Shown: positions 45,463-58,570 of the stretch, piece after piece
How positions within the stretch are numbered: position 1 is the first letter of the stretch
Layout: every line of letters begins with the position of its first letter
Source of the DNA: Phlegmacium glaucopus
Taxonomy: Eukaryota; Basidiomycota; Agaricomycetes; Agaricales; Cortinariaceae
Assembly (NCBI GenBank): GCA_015039465.1
Contig: MU130178.1
Coordinates: forward strand, 62,001-126,000
Direction of reading: 5' to 3'
DNA length: 64,000 bases
The notes under the pieces: generated by a model
The model's input: the letters and a program-made list of their open reading frames with translations, nothing else
The model's database searches: none
What the model was told of the DNA's origin: nothing
Position numbers and translations under genes: made by a program

Positions 45463-46939
45463 GTTATCTCATTGTCACTTGGGAACTTGAAGGTGGATTA
45501 GTAGTCCTCAAACATTTGTCTTAGTTCTATATTTAGAGCTTTTGACATTTACTCGGACCGGTTATGAAAGGCTGCCTGTCGGGGAAGCCTCACTGAGCGG
45601 TCACACAGCTTGATAGGACCACGTTGTATTGTCGAGAATGAGACAGATACGAGTACGAGTGTAACGGTAAGAATGTTGAAATAGGACCCTATATACTGTC
45701 TGATCGCGTGACGTGAATAAAAGATAAGATAAGAAAACCTCGACAGACGAGTAAGACTGGCAGCCAGGCTTACAGGTTATTGGTTATATTGTTAGTAACT
45801 CTGACAGAATATATAACATGGAAACCCGTTTCTTAAGGTTTCCAACATGTTGCTTATTGTGTTCATCACTTTGGAGAGGGCCGCAACGCCAAAAGGTACT
45901 AATAACAATTCCGTCACTAACTCTGCTGAGAAATTCAGGCTTGAAATAGCCTCTCACGGATAATGTGCATGGATAAATCGCCCGTTTTACTTGCTTGCGA
46001 GCCTTTACGACTCCATCACGAAAATGAAACTCCCATGCGATACATCGGAGGAGAATCAAGCTCTATTGGTTCTTATACAGTTTCCATCAAGACCAAGAAG
46101 AAGAGATGCATCGACTCATCTTAACCCTGCCCACCGAATGGTTGTATCTACTACAAGGCCAACTGATAAATCCCTCTCCAAAAAAAAAACAACAGTTCCA
46201 CAGGATAGGAAATCTCCCTAAACGCAACCAGATTCATGTCGTTCTGGTCTCTAGTCCAGATCAGTAATTCTCGACGACCGAAATCACTCGCGACGCAACC
46301 AATTTCCGTAGCCGCCTTAGATATGTTGTCATCCTAATTTATAATGTTGTGGGCAGATCCATCGTCCGCACGGAAGGCTTTGTGAGTTGAAGTGAGTCAA
46401 CGTTGGGTTTTCACAAGGGCAGCGAGTGCTTCTAGCTGGTTGGATAACGACCAACTAAGATCGACGCTAAAATGGAATTCGTGATGATGATACCAGGGAC
46501 TTGAAAACCTCAAGGATTTGGTCGAGGAACTAGATCGTGATCGTCCAGAAAACATCATCGGCTAAGCAGAAGAAAGGACCGAACCGGATATCTAGACCAC
46601 AAACGCGTCAACAACGCATGATATGATCCGACAGCAACAGGTCGTGCAATTTGGTTTCTTGCCGTCTCGCACTAGGATTTGTCCATAACGGGAAGCAGAA
46701 TTAGACAGCACTGGCCTTGCAGATCGCAGAGGTAAGTCTGAGAATCAAACTTCAGTTCCAACCTCCACCAGAATCCGAGAGAAGTACATACCCAAAAAAT
46801 CGTAGTGGGAAGGACGGACGAAGCCGGAGAAACATCACGATATGGCAGGGCGTTGACGAATTTGACCTAAGAGATAGGGACTTTTGTCGTATTCACATCT
46901 CCAGTAGGATGAGGATCAATGGGAGCTAGCAACTGTTCG
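45463..46939. other. Gap: no gene recognised
   Basis: Frames on both strands are short and motif-free. The 46060-46720 stretch is unusually even in base composition and may be an old decayed gene, but I cannot place any family in it. Confidence 0.45.
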
Positions 46940-47824
46940 TCATAGTTGAAGCTTCTTCGTCTGCTGGGCCCGTAAAATTCGAATGACAGACGCTCTCTCC
47001 CCGTCCCCACAATCCTCTAACTTCTTCAACAAAACCCTATAAAGTTCAACCGATAAACCAAACTGCGGACCCTTCTCCACTACCGCCTCAAAAGCAAGAT
47101 CCAACCAACCCTTTTCCACATAAAGCTTGATTACCACCTCCCAAAACCACGCCAAAACACAACCTCCCTCCGCCGGTTCCTGCTCCCAATAATAATAGGC
47201 TGTTGCCTCCTCCAATTCCTTGAAGTAATCAGCAACCAACTCTTTCCTCCCAAACTTCCCAACGAGTCGCGCAACTTCAAGAAAGGAGACGAGAATATAT
47301 CCTTTAGCTGCCATTATATTGCCGAAAACCATTATGTACTTCAGGTATGCATTTGGGATCCCACAGCGGAGAAGGGAGAAACGGGTATCGGAGTAGATGT
47401 ACTGACGCTGGGTTGTCAGACTAGTAGGCAATTCGTTTCGATCTGGGACAAGCGAGAACCAAATGATGAATTTCTCAAGTCCTTTGTCCGTTTCTTCACT
47501 GAGTTCTACACCGGCAAGGGCGGCTTTTTCGTAGACGAGGTGATGATTGATGTGGACGTTGTTTTCGAATAGATGGTTACGCAAACGATATGCTTCATCA
47601 TATTGTGCACGTTTAACTAGATTGACCAGGTGGTTATTGAGTTCTGCACTTTGTGAGGCACTGCATGATGGCGTATGATAGAGAAAAAATTGTGGTCGTG
47701 AAGACCTGGACACAGCCGAGGGCCGGACTATGCGTTGAGTAGAACAAAGAATAGTAGATGTCGCTTTCTTGGTGATGTGAGATGCCAAACCCCACCTTCG
47801 TAATGCATGGGTGAGTGGTCGCAT
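46940..47824 (-). CDS. Mitochondrial PPR-like helical protein, 294 residues
   Basis: Single exon; ATG at 47824 chosen (the frame is open for a few codons upstream without an ATG). The first 50 residues are basic, Ser/Thr-rich and free of acids after the start (MRPLTHALRRWGLASHITKK, STQRIVRPSAVSRSSRP), a typical mitochondrial import sequence. The rest is paired helices of about 35 residues (NHLVNLVKRAQYDEAYRLRN, VVIKLYVEKGWLDLAFEAVV, LYRVLLKKLEDCGDGERASV). This fits pentatricopeptide-like repeats used for organellar RNA binding. Many fungal PPR proteins are longer, so a truncated or specialised member is possible. Confidence 0.65.
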   Translation of the reverse strand: MRPLTHALRRWGLASHITKKATSTILCSTQRIVRPSAVSRSSRPQFFLYHTPSCSASQSAELNNHLVNLVKRAQYDEAYRLRNHLFENNVHINHHLVYEKAALAGVELSEETDKGLEKFIIWFSLVPDRNELPTSLTTQRQYIYSDTRFSLLRCGIPNAYLKYIMVFGNIMAAKGYILVSFLEVARLVGKFGRKELVADYFKELEEATAYYYWEQEPAEGGCVLAWFWEVVIKLYVEKGWLDLAFEAVVEKGPQFGLSVELYRVLLKKLEDCGDGERASVIRILRAQQTKKLQL

Positions 47825-49136
47825 TTCATCATGCACAAGCTACAAACATTGCAAATTTGGGTTGTTACTGATCCGCTTGCGAAAGCCTCCAAAGCCAACA
47901 GCTCCAAATGTTGCTCGAGTTCCCACGCCGGAAAAAAAATAATTTTGGACCCCCCCCACAAATATAGCCTCAGAATGTCATTTTTAGCGGCTAGAGTATG
48001 AAAATGGTTACGGAATAGTTAGTCTCGTACCAAGGTCGTCCACGCGTGGACGGTGTGCACCCGAGTCACAACCATTAGATAAAAAATGTAGTCTTTGATG
48101 AAAACGATTACGATTTCTTGTGACGCCGGCGATCAAACAATTCAAAGACTACAAAATGGGCAGAGAATCAAGGGGGAACCGGGATTGCAAAAAAAATTTA
48201 AGGCTGGAGGCCTGACTCCCCTTCTCCCCCCAAATAAGGTATGTTTCTGCCCAAAATGGTAATTCTCTGTGATGGGAAATCTCTGAGAACATATCTCCAA
48301 TGTTTTCGGAGATCTCTTATGTTTTTTTGGAGATTTCTTATGTTAAACTTTTGTCAAAAATGGCTAAAATATTTTTATTATCATCAAAAGCTGGTCAGGA
48401 CCTCAGGAGCCTTCAAATACCTTACAAGGCTGGGGAATGGCCCAGATGGCCCTAAATATATGGTTTTAGTAAAAAACTTAAGCCCTTCAGGCCCTCTACC
48501 TCGGGTCATGGAACAACGGCCCGGTTCCCCCTTGCAAAGAATGAGATGTCGTTTTGCTTCGCAGCCTGCCTCACCTGGGCAACATTTTAAAATACAAAAA
48601 AAATCATATTTAGAACCCTAGTAGATATCATGTGTCTATGAAGTTGGCCTCAGAAGGTATAAATCATTTGGCCAAAAGTCGACACTGCTCCGATCCGATG
48701 AAACACGGACCTTGTTATAAGCCAGTATAAGCCCCTCTCACGTTCTGAGAGGAGATTTGATCGACCCTAATTAAATGGAATAGTATTATGTAGTATCTGC
48801 AGGGCTACAACTTCCTGATTGACCTCAAAAAATCAAACTGATTCCAGATGGCCGATAGAAACTGATATGTTCTGTTTTCTTATCCTCAGTCGCAGAATTG
48901 GGGTGCACTAAGCAAGGGAGAGTGCTGAGGAAATAATGTTTGCAGAGATGTGGTCGATTCATAGCATGCAGGGCAGACGGAACCGATGATATATTTGGGA
49001 TACCTGATTACGTGGATTGTGCCTACACGTATGATATCTTATCGTAATCTTCGTTCTACCTTGGTTCGCAGATCTCAACCACAACCTTTTAAAAGGCCTG
49101 ATGATATCTCTCCCTAGACTCTAGAGTTGCGCTAAG
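47825..49136. other. Gap: no gene recognised
   Basis: Contains poly-C and poly-A runs (47950, 48180-48200) and repeated GGAGATCTCTTATG/GGAGATTTCTTATG words at 48308-48343. No supported coding sequence. Confidence 0.45.
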
Positions 49137-51310
49137 ATGGAGCTAGAAACATTTCCCTCGCAAAAACGACATTCTTTGGATCCTCCACACTCACCGACAG
49201 CGGGTTCAATCCATTCTGTAGTACGAAATCCCCGTCACTCCACCTCTAAATCCATGATCGACTTGGGCGTTACGCCAACTTTGACAAATACAGGCGGACA
49301 GCCCTTGACGAACGAGATAAACAGAGCAGTATCTGACAATGCCAATGTCCCATCAGCAGCATCACTCCAAAGCCAGAAAAGTCTTTCCCGAATCCAATTC
49401 ATGACTCTCTGCTGGACTCTATTTCTGGCAGGATGGAGCGACGGCAGCACAGGCCCTCTTCTACCTCGCATACAAGAGGTGTATCATGTCAGTCTATCAT
49501 GATCACTGATCATGAGCTATCTGCCATCCATTTCCAAGTCGAAAACATAGAATCTGACAGTTTCATTCGTACAGGCTGGGTACGTGATTGTATCACTTAT
49601 TTTTGTATTCGCTTGTGTGGTGTGTATGAGTGTTCTGGAAGCTGTCAACGCTCCGAGTCTGTCGATCCAAAATTAACGAGTACTGCGGCAGGGATTCGTC
49701 GGAGGGGCTTTAATCAATATATATCTAACGGATAAATTTGGATTTGGGAAGGTAGGCACAAGCGCGCTTACGAGAGTGTATCACGGCATTAATCCCAACG
49801 CAATTTCGTACAGACAATTGTTTATGGATCACTTTGTCAAGTGATCGCATACGCGATACAATCGTCTGCACCTCCCTTCCCTGCCTACGTGTTAGCGTAC
49901 TCCATCAATGGAGTAGGCTTGGCTCTTCAGGTATGCCGCCTTACGTGATATACTTACGTACTTAATTTTTTAAAATAATCAGGACGCTCAAGCAAATGGA
50001 TTCGTAGCGACTTTGAAAGACAATGCAGAGACCAAAATGGGACTTCTTCATGCAGCATATGGTGACTTTCCTTTCATCCCGTTTTCATTGTTGTTCATTA
50101 GTCCATCATTTTCTTAGGTCTAGGAGCATTTGCGTCTCCACTCGTCGCAACACAATTCGCTCAACTACCCCATTGGTCATTCCACTTTCTATCCTCTTTA
50201 GGAATCGCCATATCCAACACCATCCTCCTAATTTCTGTCTTCAAACTCAAACGCCAAGATGGTACGTACATCTAATTCCACCCTTCGCTTTTTACCGTTT
50301 ATATTTTCATTTCCACAAACTCTCCTTACACAAATGCTCCTTTCCAGAATGTCTCTTACAAGCTGGCGAAATCATACCGGACAAAAACCCAAACAGCGGC
50401 AGTGAAGGTTCGGGTACCTTCAAAAAGGTCGTAACTACTCGAGCCGTACATCTGTTGGCCATCTTCATCCTTATCTATGTCGGAGTAGAAGTGACTATTG
50501 GAGGTAAAGACCGCCTCGTTTCATTTTATTTGTGTACACAGCTTACTGATACATTTTCCGTTAGGTTGGATCGTGACATTCATCATTGATGTTAGAGGTG
50601 GAGGTCCTTCGTCTGGATATATTTCTTCAGGCTTCTTTGGAGGTAAGAAATGGGATTTTCCGTGCAACGAGCTCTTACTCATGATTAAATATACTTTTCA
50701 TTCATAGGCCTCACTGTAGGCCGCGTCGCATTACTTTGGGTTAATAAAATGGTAAGGATCGATCACTTAAGCAGGTAACTTGAAGCTTAACTTTGAAAGG
50801 TCGGAGAGAGACGCGTCTTATACATCTACGCACTTCTGGCGATCGGGTACGGTTTCAGACTCAATATGCGTTCCCCGATGTGAACTTACCTTTCCCCCCA
50901 AATCCAAAAGGTTAGAAATAACGATCTGGTTCACACCCTCCTTAATTGGCAACGCCATCGCCGTCTCCTTCATCGGTGTTCTCCTGGGACCAATGTATCC
51001 AATTGCCATGAATCACGCCTCACATATCCTCCCCCGATGGATTCTCACAGGTTCAATAGGCTGGATCGCCGGGTTGGGCCAAGCTGGCAGCGCGCTGTTG
51101 CCGTTTATGACGGGCGCGATAGCTTCGAAGAGGGGTATCAAAAGTTTACAGCCTCTGTGGGTTTTCTTAAAAAAAAGGTTTTGCGTCTGGAATGGGTACT
51201 GACTTTTTGTTTCATTCTCCTTCATCTCCCTATGAAGGTTGGTTGCGATGATGGCGTTTATGATGGTATTATGGACATTGGTTCCACGCGGACCACGACG
51301 AGCGGATTAA
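49137..51310 (+). CDS. Major facilitator superfamily transporter
   Basis: Twelve exons in phase: 49137-49487, 49575-49619, 49692-49751, 49814-49930, 49983-50061, 50118-50261, 50348-50503, 50565-50642, 50708-50751, 50800-50846, 50911-51156, 51238-51310; 479 residues. A Ser/Thr-rich cytoplasmic N-terminus of about 95 residues leads into helix 1 (FMTLCWTLFLAGWSDGSTGP), followed by the MFS loop (LTDKFGFGK), FQA-type QDAQANGFVATLKDN, and the second half (IFILIYVGVEVTIGGWIVTF, GFFGGLTVGRVALLW, LIGNAIAVSFIGVLLGPMYP). The branch is the fucose-permease/Bsc6-like general substrate group of fungi at the plasma membrane. Substrate not readable. All 12 helices appear to be kept. Confidence 0.9.
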
Positions 51311-52477
51311 ATTCATATGAACCCTGACTAGGCCTGACTCCTGCATGCATCCGAGCTGCGCAGTCTTCGCACATTAACTAACACCCTGGAAACTATTAAA
51401 GCATGCATTTGAAATTTCGGGTGGTCAGGCTCGATCCGCAGAGTGGAGGCAAGTTTTATTTTTTTAAACTCGACAATCGGAACCGAAGAAGCAGAATTTT
51501 ACTTATCCGAAGTGTGATCATGACGGAAGGGAATACTTGCCACGTTGTGCATACATGTACACTCCACCAGCTACTGAGAATACACATATTATACTCGGAG
51601 CCAAGTGGTGCCTAAGTACATGAAAATTCATCATTGTCGGTCGTTCATGTATTGATCCTGGTAGACCATTAGTTATAACGACGAGGCCGCCAGTTAGTCG
51701 GACGAGTGTCTTGTCTGCCACGGTCTTCCTTTGAAAAAAGAAGACACTAGGAGTTAGGTACGATTCCAACAACGACAGCAAGTACTAGAAGGTTGGTCGA
51801 GTGAGGTAAAGACCATGCCTTTGCAGCAAGGTAGATCTCCAGTCTAAATTCGCGTTATAACCCATAAAAGTAACTCCACTTGCATGTTTTGACATCAAGG
51901 ATATTGAGGCGAAGATGCTCAAGTTTCCCAATTTGAAAAGGTATGACTGCTGACAGTTAGACGAGAGGTCGTTTGCTATGATATTAAATACATATTGCTC
52001 CGCTTAGACAGACATTTCGATAGATAAACTCAGAAAACTACGAGGCTAGGGACCAGAAAATTTCGAATTTGATTTATGTAAAATATAACCAAGGTCCCAA
52101 AAATGTAGAGCGAAGAAAATCTTTTGATAAATACAAAAACGAAACGAAAAGGATTGTGGTCTGCGTTTACCGTAACGCTCAAAGAATGGGAATGCGAAAT
52201 GGTGAATAATATATATGTCGTTGTTTATAATGCAGATGCTGAGGGCTGTGCTGCTAGGTGACAATGCAAATGTGATGTATGTGCCAGTATCTGGATATGT
52301 AGTGATGCTGCTGTAAGTCGAAATTTTTGATAGTAATAGATGTACGATGCCATGAAACGAAGTATATGAAATGAAGGTGAGGCGAGGTATGGAAGTTGTC
52401 GTTTTTCAATGCATGTGGGAGTAGGAGTGGTGGATGGTAATGAAGGAGCGACTTGAGTTGATCTGATCGTCCCTAGG
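51311..52477. other. Gap: no gene recognised
   Basis: AT-rich, with short motif-free frames only. The right part (about 52050-52477) is likely the 3' untranslated region of the kinase gene. Confidence 0.5.
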
Positions 52478-54794
52478 TCAATTCACACCGGTGGAGGTTC
52501 GAAATCTTCCAGGAATAAACCAGTGATGACGGGGAGAGCGAGACTGCGGGTTCTGCTGATGTGAAGGAGTGTGGCTTGGAATACACCGTGCTGTGTCTGC
52601 ACTTTCTTGGTGATGTTGGTGTTGTTGGTAATGGGTCGGCGGAGTTGCCACCGGCGATGGACTCCAGGTAGCCTGCTCAACTCTCGGAGAAGGCGTTTCA
52701 CGGCGCGTAAAGGATGAACAAGGTGATTCAGCTGTAAGGCGTCCAGATGAGGTCGACGAAGTTGGTGCAGACGGTGAAGACGTCGGTGATGATGACCGAG
52801 GGAAGAATTTGATTGCGAAGCGACTGAGGGTTTTGGGTTTGTTGGGGGTGCTGGCGGTAGTGTTGCGGGTGGTGGTGCTGGTGGTGCTGGTAGTATTGCG
52901 GCTCGAACCTTGCTTCCTTTTGAGCGGATTGAAGATTGAGTTGGAGGGCCTTGAAGGGGGAAGAACGTCGGTTATTGCGGTAGAAACGGACGAAGAAATC
53001 TGACATTGTTGAGGTGGGGACTGTACCTGTGTGCGGAACATTGGCCAGTCATATGGTTCTGGCGATGGATTCGTAGATCGAGTAAATCGAAGATCTTCGT
53101 CAATGGAGGCTGACCGTGAAGAATCGGAGTATGTGGAAGGAGAGGACATCTGCGTCGCTGACGAAGACATCCACACGGAGGGAGAAATCATCTCCTTGTC
53201 CTCCCCAACATTGGTAACCGCTGAATCGGGCATGATAACCACACCTTTGGAAGCAGAGGCAGGACTACTCAGAAAAAACATCGATGAATAAGAATCATAT
53301 TCGATCGCAGTGTGCATCATGGAGGTGCCGTCAGAGTAGGAGGTCATACTTGCGTTGGCCTCGTAGATCCTGGGTCGAGCAACATTGGTGTTGATCAAGA
53401 GCCCAGAGCGTGGCTCTGGTTTCGCGATTCTCGACCCATATGTCATATCGACAGTGTTGGGCGTTGCGGGAAGGGTCGTTTCTGGGGATGGTGATGAGGA
53501 ATGGGCCTCAGATCGGTTAAATAGATCCATGCGATAGGGGTCACGGTCAGAATCGGAGGAAACGGGTGATTCAAAAGCCCATGTTGCACCACAGGACGAA
53601 TAGGTCGTCCAAAGTGCACCATAAGATGAATCGGCTGCGGAATACTGAGCAGCAAATATAATATCTGAAGTGGAGTCCTTGCTCCAGTGGGAAACCAAAC
53701 GTGGGTCGACACTTTCGATATAGGTGGAATGAGCAGCGGGAGAATGAGAAGGGATAGCGTAAGGGTTCGTGTCAGAAGAAGCGCTATCGATGTCCATTCC
53801 TGATTCCCAGGGACACCTTGCCATGCTGCCTTCAAAGATGACGCCGTCAGAGTAGAATGATGAGACCCTTTCGATGGCATAGCGCACTTCGCGTAGGGTC
53901 ATGCGGTCTGGGAAATCGACTTCCAGCATGCGGACGAGAATTTCATTGACCTGGGCAGAGATAGGAAGGACGGTGGGTAGGAAGCCCATGGGATCGCGCA
54001 AGTAGGCTTGAAAAGTGGGGTCGTCAGGAGTCGCAGACTTCCAGGGATTGCGACCTGTTGCCAGGTTGAGGAGAATGATTCCAAGAGACCAAATATCATT
54101 AGACTTGGGAGAGTAAGTGCCGTTCGGCGCATATTCTCCACCTTGGCATTCTATTATCTCGTTTTCAGAGACAAGTAAGTTAGAGATGGAATGGAAAACT
54201 ACCTGGACTCATGTGATAAACACTACCAGTGCGAAATTCATCGCTTTCCTTATCCGTTGTAGCGAGACCGAAGTCGGTGATGGCAACTCGAAGGCCATCA
54301 TCAAAGCAAAGGATATTCTCTGGCTTCAAATCCCGATGATAGATACCGAGAGCATGACAATATTCAACTGCGTCGAGCAGTTGGAGAAAAACGTCCTTGA
54401 TGAGACCGTCGTCCCCAAGATAGCGGCAGCTATGTAAGATCTGAGTGAACAAATCGTGGTCGGGTGCATAGTCCATGATGATGTAAGTGTGGTTGAGCTG
54501 TTCAACGACACGATGAAGGGTGACCACGCCAGGATGAGCTGAGGCAATCTGGTGCAAGGCAATTTCACGTATGTGAATCTGTCGCTGGCGTAGTGTCTGA
54601 TGCCCTGAAGTGACAAGGCATTTGACGGCGTAGGATTTGGGACAAGACATGTGGCGGGTGTCGACCGCGCGATATACGACACCATATCCACCTACACCTA
54701 GAACTTCGACGAGTTCGAGAGAACCTCCGTCAATGAGAGTACCGACGGGCGGATGGATGGGAGAGGCGAGCGCGGCAGAGGTCTTCGAAGACAT
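52478..54794 (-). CDS. Ran1/Pat1-like serine/threonine protein kinase
   Basis: Two exons, 54203-54794 and 52478-54150; 754 residues. The kinase domain fills the N-terminal 300 residues: glycine loop VLGVGGYGVVYRAVD, AVKCL lysine, catalytic HRDLKPEN (153-160), DFGLAT (174-179), and MSPECQGG where most kinases have APE. Substrate and downstream lobes (SNDIWSLGIILLNLATGRNP) are normal. This is the cyclin-independent Ran1/Pat1/Ksp1-like group of fungal kinases that link nutrients to growth and sexual development (family knowledge). The long C-terminal tail is Ser/Thr/Pro-rich with a KRKQGSSR basic patch and is predicted disordered. ATG at 54794 gives MSSKTSAALASPIHPP; a longer upstream frame has no better start. 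Confidence 0.9.
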
Positions 54795-56228
54795 TGAGGG
54801 ACCTGATGATGAAGAACAGAAGAAAAAGTATGTTAGCACCAGTGCGAACAAGGACTTCCGAGTGTGAAAAGAGTGTGAAAACGAATGACGCAAAGACAGC
54901 TTTATAAATAAGAAGGAAGGAAGGAAGTGGCAAAGACGTTGAGGTATGCCAACGTGACTGACACCCCTGTTGTGCGTGTATGACATGAGGTATCAAAACG
55001 CATCATCACTTACAAGGCGACTTCCACACGGTGATCCGTGAAATCGTTAGCCAGTGAATAGAGTAGAAATCACTGTCTGAAGTCCACGAAGGCTATTCTG
55101 TCCATCGAGACGTATTTAGCCATTTCGTGGGGGAGAATCCAGTGCTCGGGACGCGAGAAAATCGGTTAAAAAATGCCGAGCTCTGGGGCAGTCAGGAACT
55201 AGTGAATCAACAGTCTCCATTCCTTCGATCCCTACGTACGAAAGCTGCAGCCAAGAGCGGCATGGGAGGTAGATGTTATCGGAATGCAGGGCCTCAGGCC
55301 AAAATGGTTATACAAATTGAAGCATGCAAATTTGACAGAAGTGGCTCGCAGCTGCCTTCTGTGAGAGGGGTCCTAGGAATCCTGAGACCAGATATGAAAG
55401 CCTGAATTAAACTTCGTCACAAGATGAGGTGAGACATTGCCGGAAAGGAACCTCTACAGGCGACTGCACTGCTTATCAAAGAGATAAGCGATCGAAAGGT
55501 CAATGCAAAAGGCTGTTCCCCCGAAGATAGGCCAGAATGTATGACAAACTATATCGAACATGATGCTTAAAAAAAGGGGACAGTTCCAGGCACGAGGTGA
55601 ATGGAAGAAACTCATATCTACATTATGTAGAAATTTCTCTTCGCAATTCAATAGATAGGTTTTCGCTTGACGCGATCAAAGGGAAATGTCATGAGACTAG
55701 CTTCAATGCGGGAGTTAATGTCATTTCACAAGAAATGCTTTGCTCAAGATTAACGATAGCAATGATGGTTTGCGCCAGGCTTTGTCATGAATCACATGCC
55801 CAGGCTTGACCCGAAAAAGATAGATTCCATTCCAAGAGATGGTCAATGAAATTAAAGTGTGAGACGGGACCTAGTGGGGCAGCTGTGCAACACAATAGGG
55901 TGGGATGGAGGCGCGCGTATGTCTGTGACTGTCTCATGGTGTGATGGCCGCTGTCGCGGTCAACGTTTTCCACGTGATGGTCGACGCGCTCCTTTGTGTT
56001 TATTTGTCTCTTAGCACGTGATCCTTCCCGTTTAAGTTCCTGCATCACCGCCCAGCTTCAGCCTTGAACTTGTTCTTGTATTATTTTCAGAGGCCTTCAT
56101 TTCGCCAGCTCATACTGATTCGCATCTCTTCACCATCTATTGCCAGTATTACCCATCGCGTTTACGATTGACAACCCATTTGAACGAGTTTTTTCTTGAT
56201 TCCCGAACCTCGTGTCGATCTCCCCAGC
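54795..56228. other. Gap: intergenic region between divergent kinase and KEN-box genes
   Basis: No supported gene. The last 250 bases before 56229 contain CACGTGAT twice (about 55971 and 56015) and CT-rich sequence, plausible promoter features. Confidence 0.5.
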
Positions 56229-57134
56229 ATGTCTCTCCGCACATTTACCGTCTTTCAAGATGCCGTATCGAGCGATGAACGTCAACCCAAAATTACTCGC
56301 CCAAACGCCATGGTCACACGATCCTCATCACTCAAATTGGCGACCTCTTCCAGCAACGCCACGGGGTCCCTACATGACTTGGTGGCTTTGGACAAGGAAA
56401 ATTTTCACCCTGTCACGGGAGAACGTGCTGGGCCTTCCAATAACGCCGGTAGTAAGAAGCGAAAAACTGCTGTACTTGCTACCAAAGTTCAGCACTCTAC
56501 CACCACTAAGAAGGATGCTCAGCCTGATGTGAAGAAACGTAAGGCTTCAACCTCAACAACGAGTAAAGGGAAGGCTAAGCGGGATGGGAAAACCACGGTT
56601 ACTGCGAGGAAGGGCTCTGCCAAGCGAATTATATCTAGGAAGGTTTCTCCGATGCCCAGGGTGAATGAAGAAGAGGAAGCCCAGAAAGATCGTATTACTC
56701 AGGTCGACATCGATTCTCGATGCTACGAACTCACTGTCAAGCCCTTGGCAGATGTTTCTCAAGCATTTGAAGAAGGTGTTGCTTTTGAGGGTATTCCCAC
56801 CTCGCCCTGCGAGGCCAAACTCAAATTCAGCGCAGTCAAGGTTCGTTTTTATATTATACATAACTAAAAGATCTCAACGTGTTAATTATTTTATCAGGCA
56901 TCCTCCGCCGAGCCTGAGATTCGAGACTACTTTGAGCCATCCTCGGCTCTGTTCTCCTCATCCACTTCTCGTTTCCCTTCGATATCTGAGGAAATCGCAG
57001 AGGGTCGAACCTTCTCTACTCCTGAGCGAAAACAAATCTACGCTGCGTTTACTTTTTCCTCCCCTTCCGCCAGCAGCGGCCGCATGAGCAAATTATCACG
57101 CTCTAGCAGCACCTCCCCGGCCAAGCGTGCTTAA
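56229..57134 (+). CDS. Basic nuclear protein with a KEN box, 282 residues
   Basis: Two exons, 56229-56840 and 56898-57134 (57-base intron, phase 0). The N-terminal third holds ALDKENFHPVTGERAG; KEN at residues 56-58 is the classic APC/C degron. The middle is a Lys/Arg/Ser/Thr-rich stretch with several nuclear signals (KKRKTA, KKRKAS, KGKAKRDGK). A compact conserved-looking patch, RCYELTVKPLADVSQAFEE, follows. The end is Ser/Pro-rich (SPASSGRMSKLSRS) with STSPAKRA, CDK-type sites. The organisation resembles cell-cycle-regulated inhibitors such as securins in layout, but I see no sequence proof. ATG at 56229 is preferred over the open frame upstream because the upstream frame has no ATG. Confidence 0.65.
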
Positions 57135-58570
57135 TAAATGACTGAATAGAAATCTAATGGAAGATTCCTCACATCCCTACATTTTGTTGTTTCTGCGACA
57201 CATGCTCTACACGCATTCACGACCATCCATTTCACATCGATAACAAGAACAACAAATATACGTATTAACATCTCAGCATATCGCTTACTCAATACGCTAT
57301 CGCTCTGCTACACGTTTCTCCCCATCTGCGCACGTTTCCATTGAATTTGCGTCATGTGTCCAGAAAACCTGACGCTTCGCATAAAACCCATCCAATCCCC
57401 ACTATTATCCCTGGCTCTGCCTTCTCCAACATCTCTTACACCGCATTTTTATCTTTGATTTAAACATTATGGCATCTTTTCATCTTTATTCTCGATCCTT
57501 TCATACAATTTCAACGTACATGCTTCCAGGGTTGGCCTTTTTTCTTCTGGGATACCATTCTCGCCGTATCATGTTTTTTTTTTACATATGCATCTTTCCT
57601 CAATCGATATCCATACCAACATCATTGCATCTATGCATCCCAAGATCCACTACTCTGTGCCTGGACTATCCATCGATATCTTCTGAAGTTTATTTTTCCA
57701 TCCTTTTTTGTGACATTTTTTTTATACCTATTCCATCATCAGTCTTCTCCGTTGCATTGTCTTGGCCAGCAGCTTATTCAACTCGATTTGTTTCCGCTAT
57801 CCTATCTCTGTATCTCATCTATTTTATATTGCATGTCAAACCGCTTATTTATTTAAAGTCTGGGTTTACGCCAGTGTCACCGGCAATTATCAAGACTACA
57901 CAAGACCATTATTTCGCTGCGGCTGCACGGTCTATGGGACTACTAGGTTGGTGGCTCCATCCCTGTCCCATGACCATAATTTCGAAGTCACTTCAGGGTT
58001 GTGAATTCTGGAAAGTGTTTCGAACTTTTGTGCGCACGTGTCCATCATGATTGAAAGGTTATCGATGTATGATCTGGCTTTTGTATACCTTCCTCGCTTT
58101 CGACCGGCTGGACAGTCTGATGTGTGGCAAGCTGCACTGCCATATTGCACGCGGACTGGTGTGGGCCCTACGCCGTTTGAGCACACAGCGACAGGCCACA
58201 ACCTGCATAGCCGGGCCGCCAAAAAAGAACCATGACGGCTGGGCGCTGAGCTTCAACCCCCTGATCATCCGCTGAATCTGAGCGCTAGTAATATAAGCGC
58301 TCTATTTGGGTATACGTTAATTCAATATTACTTACTGGAGGCCCTATCCGCTTAGTAGTTTTTATGAGTGAGGTAAAGTCTGATATATGAACCCATGGAT
58401 GTACTTTAGGCCCATCCTATACAAAATTTCAGCTAGAATTCACGACCAATAATACATACAATACAATTCCAACCATCTAAGATCCTCCCACAGTAATAGT
58501 AGGCATACTTCACAGACCTCATATCTCCACCTTGGTTGCTAATATCCTTCCCCACCATTCACCTTCATTC
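57135..58570. other. Gap: no gene recognised
   Basis: T/C-rich 3' flank of the preceding gene. The 193-codon frame at 57469-58050 is Phe/Ile/Ser-rich low-complexity translation of this sequence with no motif. Opposite-strand frames near 58000-58275 overlap one another and are not supported. Confidence 0.5.

Noticed and set aside
52728..54437. Alternative frames opposite the kinase gene
   Set aside because: Shadow frames of the Ser/Thr/Pro-rich tail and kinase domain.
57469..58050. 193-codon plus-strand frame
   Set aside because: Phe/Ile/Ser/Tyr-rich translation of a T/C-rich 3' flank; no splice or family support.
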